Source: Mesostigma viride
Lineage: Eukaryota; Streptophyta; Mesostigmatophyceae; Mesostigmatales; Mesostigmataceae
DNA: 64,000 bases
Assembly: GCA_009746045.1 (NCBI GenBank)
Contig: RPFO01001794.1
Location: 1 to 64,000 of the forward strand
Reading direction: 5' to 3'
Both the position numbers and the translations under genes were made by a program. Shown here one piece after another: positions 11,623 to 21,266 of this stretch (its first letter is position 1; every line of letters starts with the position of its first letter). Under the pieces are notes generated by a model. That model saw only the letters and a list, made by a program, of their open reading frames with translations. It made no database searches and was not told the DNA's origin.

Positions 11623-14600
11623 ATGAACATGTCTTCCAGTCTTGATATATCCGAAAGTCTTTTGGCGTCACTTAAGGAAGTGCGAAACGTTGCGATTGGT
11701 AACTTGAATGATATCCATGCCAGTGTCTGTAAAATCGTCGATGGTCAACAAATCAATGATTATCAAAACAATATGAACAGAATGGAGGCTACCGGTAATC
11801 TAACCAGTGTCCTTAACGTGGGGTTGTATACCGATTTCCCCAGCAAAACGGTAAATTTACTTATACAGGTTCCTAACCAAACTGTTTCAGGGGTTATGGG
11901 GGGAAGGATCAGAATTTCCAAACTTGTCAATAGCCAGCGTATCTATGAATTCGATATCGCAGACGTCACTGTGGGCATAGATTACAAGCAATGGCCTGCG
12001 CCAACACGTGTTATCTATGCGAACACCCCCCACTATTCACTTATAAGCGTCACCATGGGTAATTTGGTGAATAATGTTAAAGCCGCCTCCGGACAACCGG
12101 GATGGAACCTGATGCAACCAGGAGCGGGGAACATAAACCAGCTGACGGTGACAATCCCACCCAACAGTTTTGATGTGGACACAGCCACTTTTAATAAGAC
12201 GTTGGTGTTGACCACGCGTTTGTGGCCCAATGCTAATACCCCTACTGCGATCCCTCGCGGTTTGATCACTGACATCCCGTCCGTTGAGAGTGCTCGTTTC
12301 GTGTTTGTAAATCCACAAAATAACACCGATATCTATAAAACAATCGAGGCCGCTCTTAAACCAACAGGAGGCGGAAATATAACTATTCAAACACCTATTA
12401 GGGATTGGATTTCCGCATGGACGTCTAATGGAGCTAGCAGGCCTGTGGACGTTGTATTACAGATCAGGTCCAGCGACGCGAGTTTGTCCAGGAGTAACGC
12501 AAGAATGTTCGTATGGGTGATGGACAATACGCCTGGTATTATCGCTACCGCCTGTGGCGTAGACAGCTTCGAGGATGGCAGAAGTAATAATGTGCTCGCT
12601 AATTTCCGTTTAGGAGACATTAAAGGAATCGCTGCCCTGCCTAGTAACAATGTTAAGCTCGAGGACAAGACAACAGACAGCACAATCAGTCTCATCATCC
12701 CGGCTGGTTTGTTTCAAACAACGAGCAGTGTTGTTGCGAAGGACATATTTATGACTTGGACATTCGCCAGCGCAGCACCAACACAACCACCAACACAAAC
12801 ACCAACATCACAACCAGCTAACACAACTGTTTCATATGTAAATCTGGGTAGTTTAGATCCAACAATCGGCCTTGAGAGTGTCAATTTGAGTTTTGGGGAT
12901 CCTAGTAACAATCCCGTTCGCGAGTTCACCATAAACAAGCCGGATTGGTCCGCCATGCGCTGTCAATCAGACGCCGTAGTCGATGACAAGGAGGTGTATG
13001 TCAAACTTTCTTTTAACACCCTCGTGTCTCTCACTGCGGACACCAGCATATCGTACGATATGAATGGAAACACAAACACGCAAGGGGTGTTGACAAAGCC
13101 AACAGATGTTGCTAATACTTTAGTTCTTCGACTCGGGAATGTTTCTGCGTGGGCGCGGACAAAATTAGTTGACCCCCTAGGTACGGTGACGACCATCACA
13201 GTCACCATTCCAGCAGGTTGTATAAAGTATGGTCAGTCAGAAGCAACTTTAGCCAGCGAGGTCAAGTTTTCTCTCAGGTTTGACCCAGCTGGGGTTGCAA
13301 CACCCACACCGCTAGCCAGTGTTTCCTCTGTAACTGCGACTGGGTCTCAGTGGACATTTGGCACAAGTACCATGCCTGCGTTGGATGGTCAAAAGAATAC
13401 TGCGAACATCACCGGATTATCGACTAAGTATGACAACACGGCATACGTGGATATCGCATTCTCTGCAGGATCACTCGTTGCTGTGCAGCCTAACACAGTT
13501 GTTAATTGGTGGGCAGCGTACGGAGAGGGTAATATGCCGACCCTGGGCGAAATTGGTTTTGAATCGGTCGGTGTGTCCAAGGTAACCGACGAAGACAAAT
13601 TGCGCATTGACTTTGGCTACTTATTTAAACGGGTAAGTGAAAGGTCGCCAGGGGGGTGGGACATGAGGTCGCGAGACACGGCAATCAAAATTGTAATCCC
13701 CGCCAACTGTCTTACGTTTCCAAATAGCGCCACCAATACGCGAATTGAAGCCACCTGGATGTTTCAAATGGACAGGGTAAATTTGCAAGGTTTTCATGTG
13801 GCTTCTGGGAGTAAACTAAATGCTGTGAAGTGGACGTGGCCGTCTAGTGATGCCGTTGCCGGGAGTTTAGAATCGAGTGTGTGGAGTGTGGTTAACATCG
13901 ATCCTGTTCACAAATACTGGATGAAACCGATCGTGTTAGAAATGGGATTTACTGTCCCTGTGACTATTTCTGACACCGCGATCGCTCCAATCGGGCGATG
14001 GTCACTCGTTGCGCCCGATTCGACTTCCAAGCTCCTATCCCAAAATAATATCACAGCGTCCACTGATGGTAAGGGGTTCACACTCGCGACAAACAACGGC
14101 AACCTAAACGTATGGGTCCAGGCAATTGTAGCAGATGTAATGGCAGATTTACGCCTACCAACGACGACTGGTACCCCCCCCTACAAGTTGCGACTGGAAT
14201 TGCCAGCAATGACGTTGGTTGTTAATAATGCCGTGTTGACGGCGGGATTGAGGGAGGAGTGGGCATTCTATCCGAACGCAGGAAATATTCTGACCTTGCA
14301 GGGATCATCATCAGCTACCCGACTCAGTACTGTAAATTGGCTGTTCGGATCTACATCTGTGGAGGCGATTCCGAAACTAAACGGCATCTTTCAAGGAGTA
14401 CCGGATGTCCTTACCGTGCCCGTGACCAGCAATGATATATATTCAGACCAATACAACTCAAACCCGTCCTCCACTGTCCGTCTCGAGTTGAACTACGCCA
14501 GTAGTGTTAACCTTCGATCGGCTGTTTCGCAAAACATCACGTACACTATCATGCGCGCTCAACCGCTACCTGATGAAGTGAAAACATACTACGACGCCGT

Positions 14601-16326
14601 TTGTGAGCCGTCCACGTCAAAGTTTACCATTACCTTAACCAATCTGTGGGCGAATGCCACTGCAAAGGGGATCAACACAAGCACTACAGACACCGATATA
14701 ACGGTGCGTGTCCCGTATGCCAAGTTTGATGTCAACGGCACTCCGCTCCCTGATTCCACTTACGCGACCTCGATGTGGCGTTTTAAAGGCAGGCAGCAGG
14801 TGACACCATCCAGTACTCTGAACGATCTTTCATCCTTATACAAGGTGTTGTTTGTCTTCTCGGTCAACGGGACGGAATCTGTGTTCAAAAGCGGGGCCGA
14901 ATATGGCCCGACGTGGAATTTGGAAAACGTATACGATTGGAAGTCGGCTTGGACTAGCAACCCGAATGCAACGGTGACTGTCGCTCTTCACTTGCAATTC
15001 CTCACGTCAGTGGAACCGCTCTCTGATTTTGTAGTGGATGTCCAACGCGGATCAGCATCTACGTTTTCGTTCGATCTTAACCCTGATAGTCAGGGGCTGA
15101 GACAAAGCAACATTGCGGTGGATTCTTTTCACAAAGACGCGGACACGGGGATAGTGACAGCCAAGTTCCCGTTGGGCGATATTTTAACAATGCTAGGGAC
15201 CGCGGGCAGCAACACCACAAACACAGTCAAGGTGTCTCTACCTGCCAAGATGTTCAAGGTGAATTCAGCTGAGATCGACTCCTCGTTATCACTTACGTGG
15301 AACTTTACCACTTCTTCTGACCCAGGGGGGCGCGCGCCCCCCGCCACAAGTGTATACTTTTTAGATTACGCGACAAAACTCTCGTCAATAGTGTGGAAGT
15401 TCTACGGAGGGAGTGATCCAAATAATTCCATCACCCAAAGGGTCAATGTGCCGCAAAACGCTTGGGGAGAAAGTAGCACCTTTTCGCAAACGTTTCTATC
15501 GACAATGAACACGAATGCAGTAGTGGACATTGCCTTCAACACCGCGATATCCAAGACAACAAGTGGAAACACACGTGTTACCTGCAGTCTGATGATAGGT
15601 GGTAGTGCGATTACCATGCCAGAGGTGCAGCTAACTAAATTGAGCGGCGAAAACACCCTGCGCATTTCCATGGGCAATATATACACGAAGGCCCGCGCCA
15701 AGATCCCCTCCATCGACCTTTCAACAACAAGCGCCACTGTGGTTCTCACCATACCAGCAAACACTTTTAAAATCGGCAATACACGGATTACATCCCCCAT
15801 ATCCACCCAATTAATTCTTGAACCCCCTCCCGCGACCCCATCAGGAGGCGGTGGCACCACTACAGGAGGTGGAACCACCACGGGGGGTGGGGGTACAACA
15901 GGAGGCGGTACGACCACGGGGGGTGGGACTACAACAGGAGGCGGTACGACCACGGGGGGTGGGACTACAACAGGAGGCGGTACGACCACAGGGGGTGGGA
16001 CTACAACAGGAGGCGGTACGACCACGGGGGGTGGGACTACAACAGGAGGCGGTACTACCCCGGGGGGTAGCGGTACCGCGTCAAGCGGGTTTTCTTACTC
16101 GTACACCTTTAAAACGACAAATAACATCCTAGTGAGTCCATCGCCATCATCTCTCCCATCATCGTTTTATGTAGTTATTTACACCACCAAGCCCGTGACA
16201 ATCGCGGCTAGTAAAATTTCTGTCAGCTCGACCGTGAACGGAATGACCACCGCCAGTACGTGGACGACTGCAGCGGACGGGATGACTCACACGCTACTAT
16301 GCCAGAATTACCCAGTGCCACACTAG
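11623..16326 (+). pseudogene. Giant beta-repeat fibre-like gene, 5' part (split by a CACTA-type element)
   Basis: This is the 5' 1566 codons of a gene interrupted after position 16320. The first ATG is 11623; the open frame back to 11590 begins with GTG. About eight units of roughly 170 residues can be marked by an 'IPAN.F'-type strand motif: 'TVTIPPNSFDVD', 'LIIPAGLFQTTSS', 'TVTIPAGCIKYGQ', 'IVIPANCLTFPN', 'LELPAMTLVVNN', 'VRVPYAKFDVNG', 'VSLPAKMFKVNS', 'LTIPANTFKIGN'. They resemble the units of the preceding gene. Residues about 1405-1490 form a low-complexity Gly/Thr linker from a GC-rich minisatellite. The stop at 16324-16326 lies inside the transposon terminus. The gene resumes at 20728. 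Confidence 0.75.
15843..16075 (+). repeat. GGAGGC/ACNACN minisatellite encoding a Gly3-Thr3 linker
   Basis: An 18-bp-based tandem repeat, with a 36-bp higher-order unit alternating 'GGAGGCGGTACGACCACG' and 'GGGGGTGGGACTACAACA', encodes repeated Gly-Gly-Gly-Thr-Thr-Thr. It joins the repeat domains to the C-terminal part and is a likely flexible stalk segment. Confidence 0.9.
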
Positions 16327-16332
16327 GAACTC

Positions 16333-16680
16333 AGATTCTGAGAATTTTCTCAAAACCCTCAATTTTCTCACCTTTTGTGAGAATTTTTTGAGAAAATTGA
16401 GAAAAATCTCAATTTTTTTCCGCAGACGCTAGGCAAAAAATCTCACCAGGGTGAGATTTTGGTGAGAAAAAGGGGGTTTTGGTGAGATTGGGGTGAGAAA
16501 AAACCCTAAAGTGAGAAAAAAGGTGAGAATGGGTGAGAAAAAGTCCGAAAAATTGAGAAAATTGAGAAAATTGAGAAGTTTCTCACCAACACGAGAAAAA
16601 TCACAAGTCAACGTGGTGAGAAATTTCTCACCAAGAGTGTAACACGAGAAAAATCATGAGCTTTATTTCATTAAGTCCTG
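16333..16680. repeat. Left subterminal repeat array (GTGAGAAA / TTTCTCAC)
   Basis: More than a dozen copies of GTGAGAAA-like or TTGAGAAAA motifs occur in both orientations just inside the left terminus. They mirror the array at the right end. In known CACTA elements such motifs bind the element's own DNA-binding protein. Confidence 0.8.
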
Positions 16681-16811
16681 AACGTGAAAAAAAACTCAAC
16701 ACCACTTTGATATGCATTATAGGGTGCACAAAGGTGCAATTAATATAGGGTTGTCATACAATATAAAACAGCACATCATTCCATAAACAATGCTGTCATG
16801 CCCAAATTAAA

Positions 16812-17900
16812 TCAATAGTCATCTTCTTCAGAACTGCTGTCCGAGGGGTTGCTTGCATCAACATCATCTTCTGATGACATAGTGTCATCCCCACTAGTGT
16901 CGCAATAGTTCACAGCTTTACGCTGCCTTCCACTGGCCCTCTTTGCCATAGGGACCTCCTCAATTACAACGGTGGGCTGGCTAGGTCCAGCATCTGTGGG
17001 AGCACCACGCTTGCGGCTGCGCCCTCGAGCAGGTGCCTTGCCAGCGCGGCGCACCACGTCGCCATCACCTAGGTCTGCCGCTGCCACCTTCTTCTTCTTG
17101 GACCCCTTCTTCTTGCCTTTCTTCTTGCCACTAGGCGGTGGCGGTGGCATCGGCTCACCCTCCTCAATCACTTCAAACTGCGGCATGGTGGGGAAATCTG
17201 CTGCCACGCTGTGATACACATGGTTACTGAGGGCAGATTGCGCCTGATGTGCCATGCTCCATGGCAGTTTGGCAGGGATTACCACCATTTCGGGAGCATA
17301 GCATTCATCGACGACATACCCAACTGAGCTCACTGCACCTGGCAACACAAGGCACGACGACCTGGGGGCCTGTGCGCTGCTGATGACCACCAACCTCTCG
17401 TGGGGCAGGTGAGCGACATGAAGGCGATCAAAAAGCTCCACCTTCAACAACAGCTGCCATTCCCAGCCCCCTCGTGGGTACTCTAACCTGGCCTTCAGAA
17501 TGTGTGTAATGAAACCAAAGTCTACACCGCCCGGGCCATGCACCGCAACTCCCGCATTCTTGTGCCGCTTTCCCTGGGATTGGTCCGCAGCCTCCGTGCG
17601 GTAGTTGAACCCGTGTATCCTGACTTTGTGGAAAGAATCCGCGTAGCGCTTCACGCCCCCACACGCCGCTACAATGCCTTGCGGCACAAGCGGCGTCAGG
17701 TTTAATGATGCCCATGCAAGCACGTTGAACGTTGTGTCAGCACAGCGATCTCGCCTGCATTCAAACAAACGCACACCGATAACCCAGCAAAGAGTATTAT
17801 TATTGCAAGTATTGGTTATTAAAAAAAATAGAACAGATACAACACAGGACGCTTTTACTGGCGGCAAGATCATGGCACCCGGATGGGTAAAACCAAACAA
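16812..17900 (-). CDS. CACTA-associated protein, DUF4216-like, 3' exon
   Basis: The frame encodes 362 residues on the minus strand of the transposon, but it starts with a TTG codon, so the true 5' end is probably an upstream exon. Residues about 95-160 ('RIHGFNYRTEAADQSQGKR', 'NAGVAVHG', 'DFGFITHILKARLEY', 'LLLKVELFDRL') resemble the DUF4216 region that accompanies plant En/Spm transposases. The C-terminus has a Lys-rich tract ('GKKKGKKKGSKKKKV'), an 'RGRSRKRG' basic motif and an acidic Ser/Asp/Glu tail, typical of a nuclear protein. A possible 3' splice site (TTTGAATGCAG on the minus strand) lies near 17757. The family match is from memory and needs a profile search. Confidence 0.5.
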   Translation of the reverse strand: MFGFTHPGAMILPPVKASCVVSVLFFLITNTCNNNTLCWVIGVRLFECRRDRCADTTFNVLAWASLNLTPLVPQGIVAACGGVKRYADSFHKVRIHGFNYRTEAADQSQGKRHKNAGVAVHGPGGVDFGFITHILKARLEYPRGGWEWQLLLKVELFDRLHVAHLPHERLVVISSAQAPRSSCLVLPGAVSSVGYVVDECYAPEMVVIPAKLPWSMAHQAQSALSNHVYHSVAADFPTMPQFEVIEEGEPMPPPPPSGKKKGKKKGSKKKKVAAADLGDGDVVRRAGKAPARGRSRKRGAPTDAGPSQPTVVIEEVPMAKRASGRQRKAVNYCDTSGDDTMSSEDDVDASNPSDSSSEEDDY

Positions 17901-18187
17901 ACTAGATATTAATTACTAGGGCTGGCTTTGTGACAGTAAAACATGATTGCATGGCTAATCCCAAGGCGCCTTTCAATAGGACTGAATTAAAAAAACCAAA
18001 GCAGACGGCGTAAGTAGCATTTGCAAAAACAAGGCTCACCAGTAGGCCTCGTCGCCATTCGCAGGGTCGCTGTAATCAGCCTTGGGAAGGGCATCTTCTA
18101 CCAGCAAATCCCTTGCCGCGTTGTGTCAGCACAGCGATCCCCCCTGCATCCAAACAAAGGCACACCGATAACCAAGCAAAGAGTATG
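17733..18187 (+). repeat. Direct repeat pair of about 68 bp
   Basis: Two copies, near 17733-17800 and 18120-18187, share 'TTGTGTCAGCACAGCGATC', 'CTGCAT.CAAACAAA' and 'GCACACCGATAAC'. The first overlaps the 5' part of the minus-strand frame, so the second is likely a duplicated exon edge inside the transposon. Confidence 0.75.
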
Positions 18188-18189
18188 CA

Positions 18190-19135
18190 AATGTGTAGCC
18201 TTGTTCATTGAAACTATGGCTGGCTTACGCAAAGAGCGACTGTAAGATGACCTATACAGTGGGGCCGGAAACAGCTTGCTTGATCAGGGCGTGTTTTTCG
18301 AGCTTCACTGGCCGGGAGTGTCTAGTGGTGAGAACCATTGCTGCGATCGCTTTCCCACCATTTACGAGGAAATACCCGCAAATGAAAAACCACTGAAACG
18401 GTCTAGCTAGTCAGTCATTACATTAGCCACATGCCATCATGCATGTTTCCAAACGTCCAGGAACTGCACACGGTGCAAATGCCATTTGCAGTGCAAAAAT
18501 CCAGAGGACACGACCTCATTGCTTCATATTTGTATGCAGAAGACTAAAAAAGTAACATGCATTAATGGCCCGCATGCATAAAGGGCCTGAATTCTGATGC
18601 GGGCCCAACGGCAGCACCGCCAAAGCAGATAAGGGCCCGCAGTCTGATGCGGGCCCCACGGCACCACCGCCATAGCAGAGCTCGAAGGTCGTGGTGCGCG
18701 TGAAACGTACGTATGCCCTTTGTCGGTAGGTGCCGTTGGGGTCAAATTGGGTGCCGCCAAAATCGGGCCGACGCGTCAATAGACTGAGGCCGTCGATGAG
18801 AGCCATCATGCGGCTTGGGGAACTTCAGCTAAGTTAACTTAACGCAAACCACTGGTCGCCCGCGTCGGGAACCGGCCCAACGGCTCTCCCGCAACAGAAA
18901 ATTACGCGGCATACTGCATAAGTCGTCGGATTGTTACATTTCGACGGTCAAGATTTCATGATGAGGTTTGCGTTCAATTTGCCGCAGTTTGCCGCCCAGA
19001 GAAAGTAGTTGTTGGACTCGTTGCCCACGATGAAACACAATCAAGCAAGCCGTTTCCGGCCCCACCGTGTAGGTCATGTAGTCGCTCTTCACGTCAGCCA
19101 GCCGTAATTTCAATGCACAAGGCTACACATTTCCA
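18190..19135. repeat. Inverted pair of ~100-bp copies of a coding fragment
   Basis: 18190-18290 (plus) and 19035-19135 (minus) align with about one difference in ten bases. Both encode 'MTYTVGPETACLI' in the sense direction, with differences mostly tolerated, which suggests an exon fragment that was once coding. Between them, at 18575-18675, is a tandem duplication of a ~57-bp unit (GGGCCYGMAKTCTGATGCGGG). No named family was recognised. Confidence 0.6.
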
Positions 19136-19589
19136 TCTCCATTCATATTCATAATCCTGCACGACTCGAAAACGCGGACAAGATAACGGCAGGCTCGAGC
19201 TACCATGGTCCGGATTCTCCCGATTTCTGGCCTGCGCTGGTTGTCTCCTTGATATTGGCAACTCTCTCCGGTAAGAGATTTTCCGCAGTTTGGCTGTTTC
19301 GAAACGTTAATTAAGTGAGATGCCTTCGGATCAGGAGACTCACACAGCCGCGAAATCATGCCAAAGGTCATATGTTCGATCCCTTGCTGGTAGCTTCTGA
19401 GCTTTCTTATTTTCTGTGTTCCGCGGAATCTCAGATTTGGGCCGCTAGCGTTTTCACGTTTGTTGCTTTCTGATCCGACGACAACGTTGTGCCTTGCTCG
19501 TGTGACATCTGGCGCATGGTGTGATTCATGTGTATGGTGCTGCCTTGCCACATGGGGCTGCTTTGCCATAAGAGTGAGTGTTGGGTTCT

Positions 19590-19965
19590 ACACATTTGCT
19601 GCATGGACCGTTAGGTGCTGGTGAGCTCTTCCTTGTAGAATGGTGATGTCTATGTCAAGGATCTGATGTCTTTTTTGTCTCTTGCACTGCTTTCATTTTA
19701 GGGGGAATTATAGGTGTCATTATTTTGGCATTTGAAGGTATAGATGTTTATCTGCAAGGGCCTGTTTTTTTTCCCCCGGCCTCTTGCATGCATGGATGTG
19801 TAGAATTGTATGTTGATGGAATTATGATTTGCCATACACATTTGCTGCATGGATTTTTAGGTGGTGCTGAGCTCAAGATCCTTGTAGAACGCTTACATCT
19901 ATGTCAAGGATCTGATTTCTTTTCCTCTTGCGTATATTGTGTCGGTTTGCTTTATTTCTTGCAGG
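19590..19965 (+). repeat. Direct repeat pair of ~95 bp inside the transposon
   Basis: Copies near 19592-19687 and 19838-19930 share 'ACATTTGCTGCATGGA', 'GTTAGGTG'-like spacing, 'CCTTGTAGAA' and 'TATGTCAAGGATCTGAT'. The rest of 18300-20300 shows no credible gene. Confidence 0.65.
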
Positions 19966-20067
19966 GACCACGAGAGTAAAATGCAAGCGGTTCCACTTTC
20001 AAGTCAGCATGTGACGCCCTGTCGACCGGCCCGCTTTTTTAGCTAGCTACCATATAGTATTTGATGA

Positions 20068-20220
20068 TAGGCATTGAATGCGAAAGATGTCATAACGCCA
20101 TAACAGACTGTGTTGAACAGGCATTGAATGCCGAAGATGTCATAACGCCATAACAGACTGTGTTGAAAAGGCATATTTGAATGCCGAAGATGTACATAAC
20201 GCCATAACAGTGTTGAATAG
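20068..20220 (+). repeat. Three tandem copies of a ~50-bp unit
   Basis: The unit contains 'GGCATTGAATGC', 'GAAGATGTCATAACGCC' and 'ATAACAGACTGTGTTGAA'. Three imperfect copies run head to tail just before the right subterminal array. Confidence 0.8.
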
Positions 20221-20379
20221 TTGAATCAACGGGTTCTTGCAGCTGTAAACATTAAAATTATTCAAACATTTAATGAAAAAATCATTATTGTTCGTGCTGT
20301 TTTGAACAGCGGTTGTTACTGGCACTGCATGCATGTGTCTGCTGCCAGCATATTGCATTATGGGTGTGTTTTTCAGCGC

Positions 20380-20712
20380 TGTGTTTTCTCACTTTTCTCA
20401 CTTTTCTCACGTCCTGTTTTTCTCACTTTTCTCACTTTTCTCACGTCCTGATTTTCTCACTTTTCTCACGTTTCACACCTCCCGTTTTTCTCACTTATCT
20501 CATGTCCTGTTTTTTGAGATTTTTCTCACGTTTTTCCCCTTTTTTCACCTTTTTGGGGCAATCTCACCCGGGTGAGAAACGTGTTTTCTCACCCATTCTC
20601 ACCCCATTCTCACCCTTTTTTCTCACCTTTCTCACCCATTCTCACCCATTTCTCACCCTTTTTCTCACCTTTCTCACCCTTTTTCTCACAATTTCTCACC
20701 CATTCTCAAAGC
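20380..20712. repeat. Right subterminal repeat array (TTTCTCAC)
   Basis: Over twenty copies of CTTTTCTCAC, TTCTCACC or close variants lie inside the right terminus, in the orientation opposite to most copies at the left end. Confidence 0.85.
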
Positions 20713-20727
20713 CGAGTTCCTAGTGCA

Positions 20728-21216
20728 GCTACTGCCCAAAGTACATTCACCATAGCCCCTGGCAACGATGGTTTTGCGTTTGTTGTGTCCGCGAACGAGA
20801 AGTATATAGTGGGAACACATACTCTCAACGTCCCCGTCCCGCGCCCGTACTTCCTCGATGTCGATTTTGTTGGCGCCGAGGCGGGCGAGCGACTGGACAC
20901 GTACATTCCAAGTCGATTTGCGGTTAAATTTTTACCGTCTGTCTCGACCATAGCAGGTTTTGGCGCGTCTGATGTGCGACTGAGATACTACGACTTTCAA
21001 ACTGGCAAGGTAACAACGGTGTCAAATGTGGGAGACGTGCAATCAGCGGGCTCGGGTGGGAGCAAGCGCATCATTTATGAACGCACCTGGTCATCGCTAT
21101 CACCTGGCCTCCTAGTGTTAGATATCCCCCCCGACCAGTTCAGTTACTCGGCGAATGAGACAAGAGGCAACGATACGGTACTTGCAACTCACTACGTCGG
21201 CAGTCTGCCCTTTTAG
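20728..21216 (+). pseudogene. Giant beta-repeat fibre-like gene, 3' part
   Basis: This is the last 162 residues plus stop of the gene begun at 11623. The frame is open upstream through the transposon's right terminus back to 20572, but those codons are element sequence. Segments such as 'FTIAPGNDGFAFVV' and 'VLDIPPDQFSYSAN' continue the beta-rich character. Taken with the 5' part, an uninterrupted gene would encode about 1,728 residues. It ends 50 nt before the MCP-B start codon. Confidence 0.75.
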
Positions 21217-21241
21217 CGGCGTAAAAAAAAAATGTCTTGAA

Positions 21242-21254
21242 CTCTATATATACA
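21242..21254 (+). promoter_or_regulatory. TATA-type element before MCP-B
   Basis: CTCTATATATACA lies 12 nt upstream of the MCP-B ATG. A similar TATATATA stretch precedes MCP-C and the 45942 gene, so it may be a late-promoter element. The role is inferred from position. Confidence 0.45.
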
Positions 21255-21266
21255 TCCCGATCCAAC

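Larger units (their letters stand above)
16321..20725. mobile_element. DNA transposon with CACTA termini (En/Spm-like, probably non-autonomous)
   Basis: The left end reads CACTAGGAACTC (16321-16332) and the right end GAGTTCCTAGTG (20714-20725), perfect 12-bp inverted repeats that begin with CACTA. A CA dinucleotide lies on each side (16319-16320 and 20726-20727), a plausible 2-bp target duplication; CACTA elements are known for 2-3 bp duplications. Both ends carry dense subterminal arrays based on GTGAGAAA/TTTCTCAC, another CACTA habit. Inside are one minus-strand reading frame and several decayed repeats. No full transposase was found. Removing the element plus one CA copy leaves the host reading frame continuous at 16320/20728, which supports these exact borders. 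Confidence 0.85.

Noticed and set aside
20572..20727. Start of an independent gene at 20572 (Phe/Ser/His-rich N-terminus)
   Set aside because: Those codons are the TTTCTCAC subterminal array of the transposon; the real gene part resumes at 20728.
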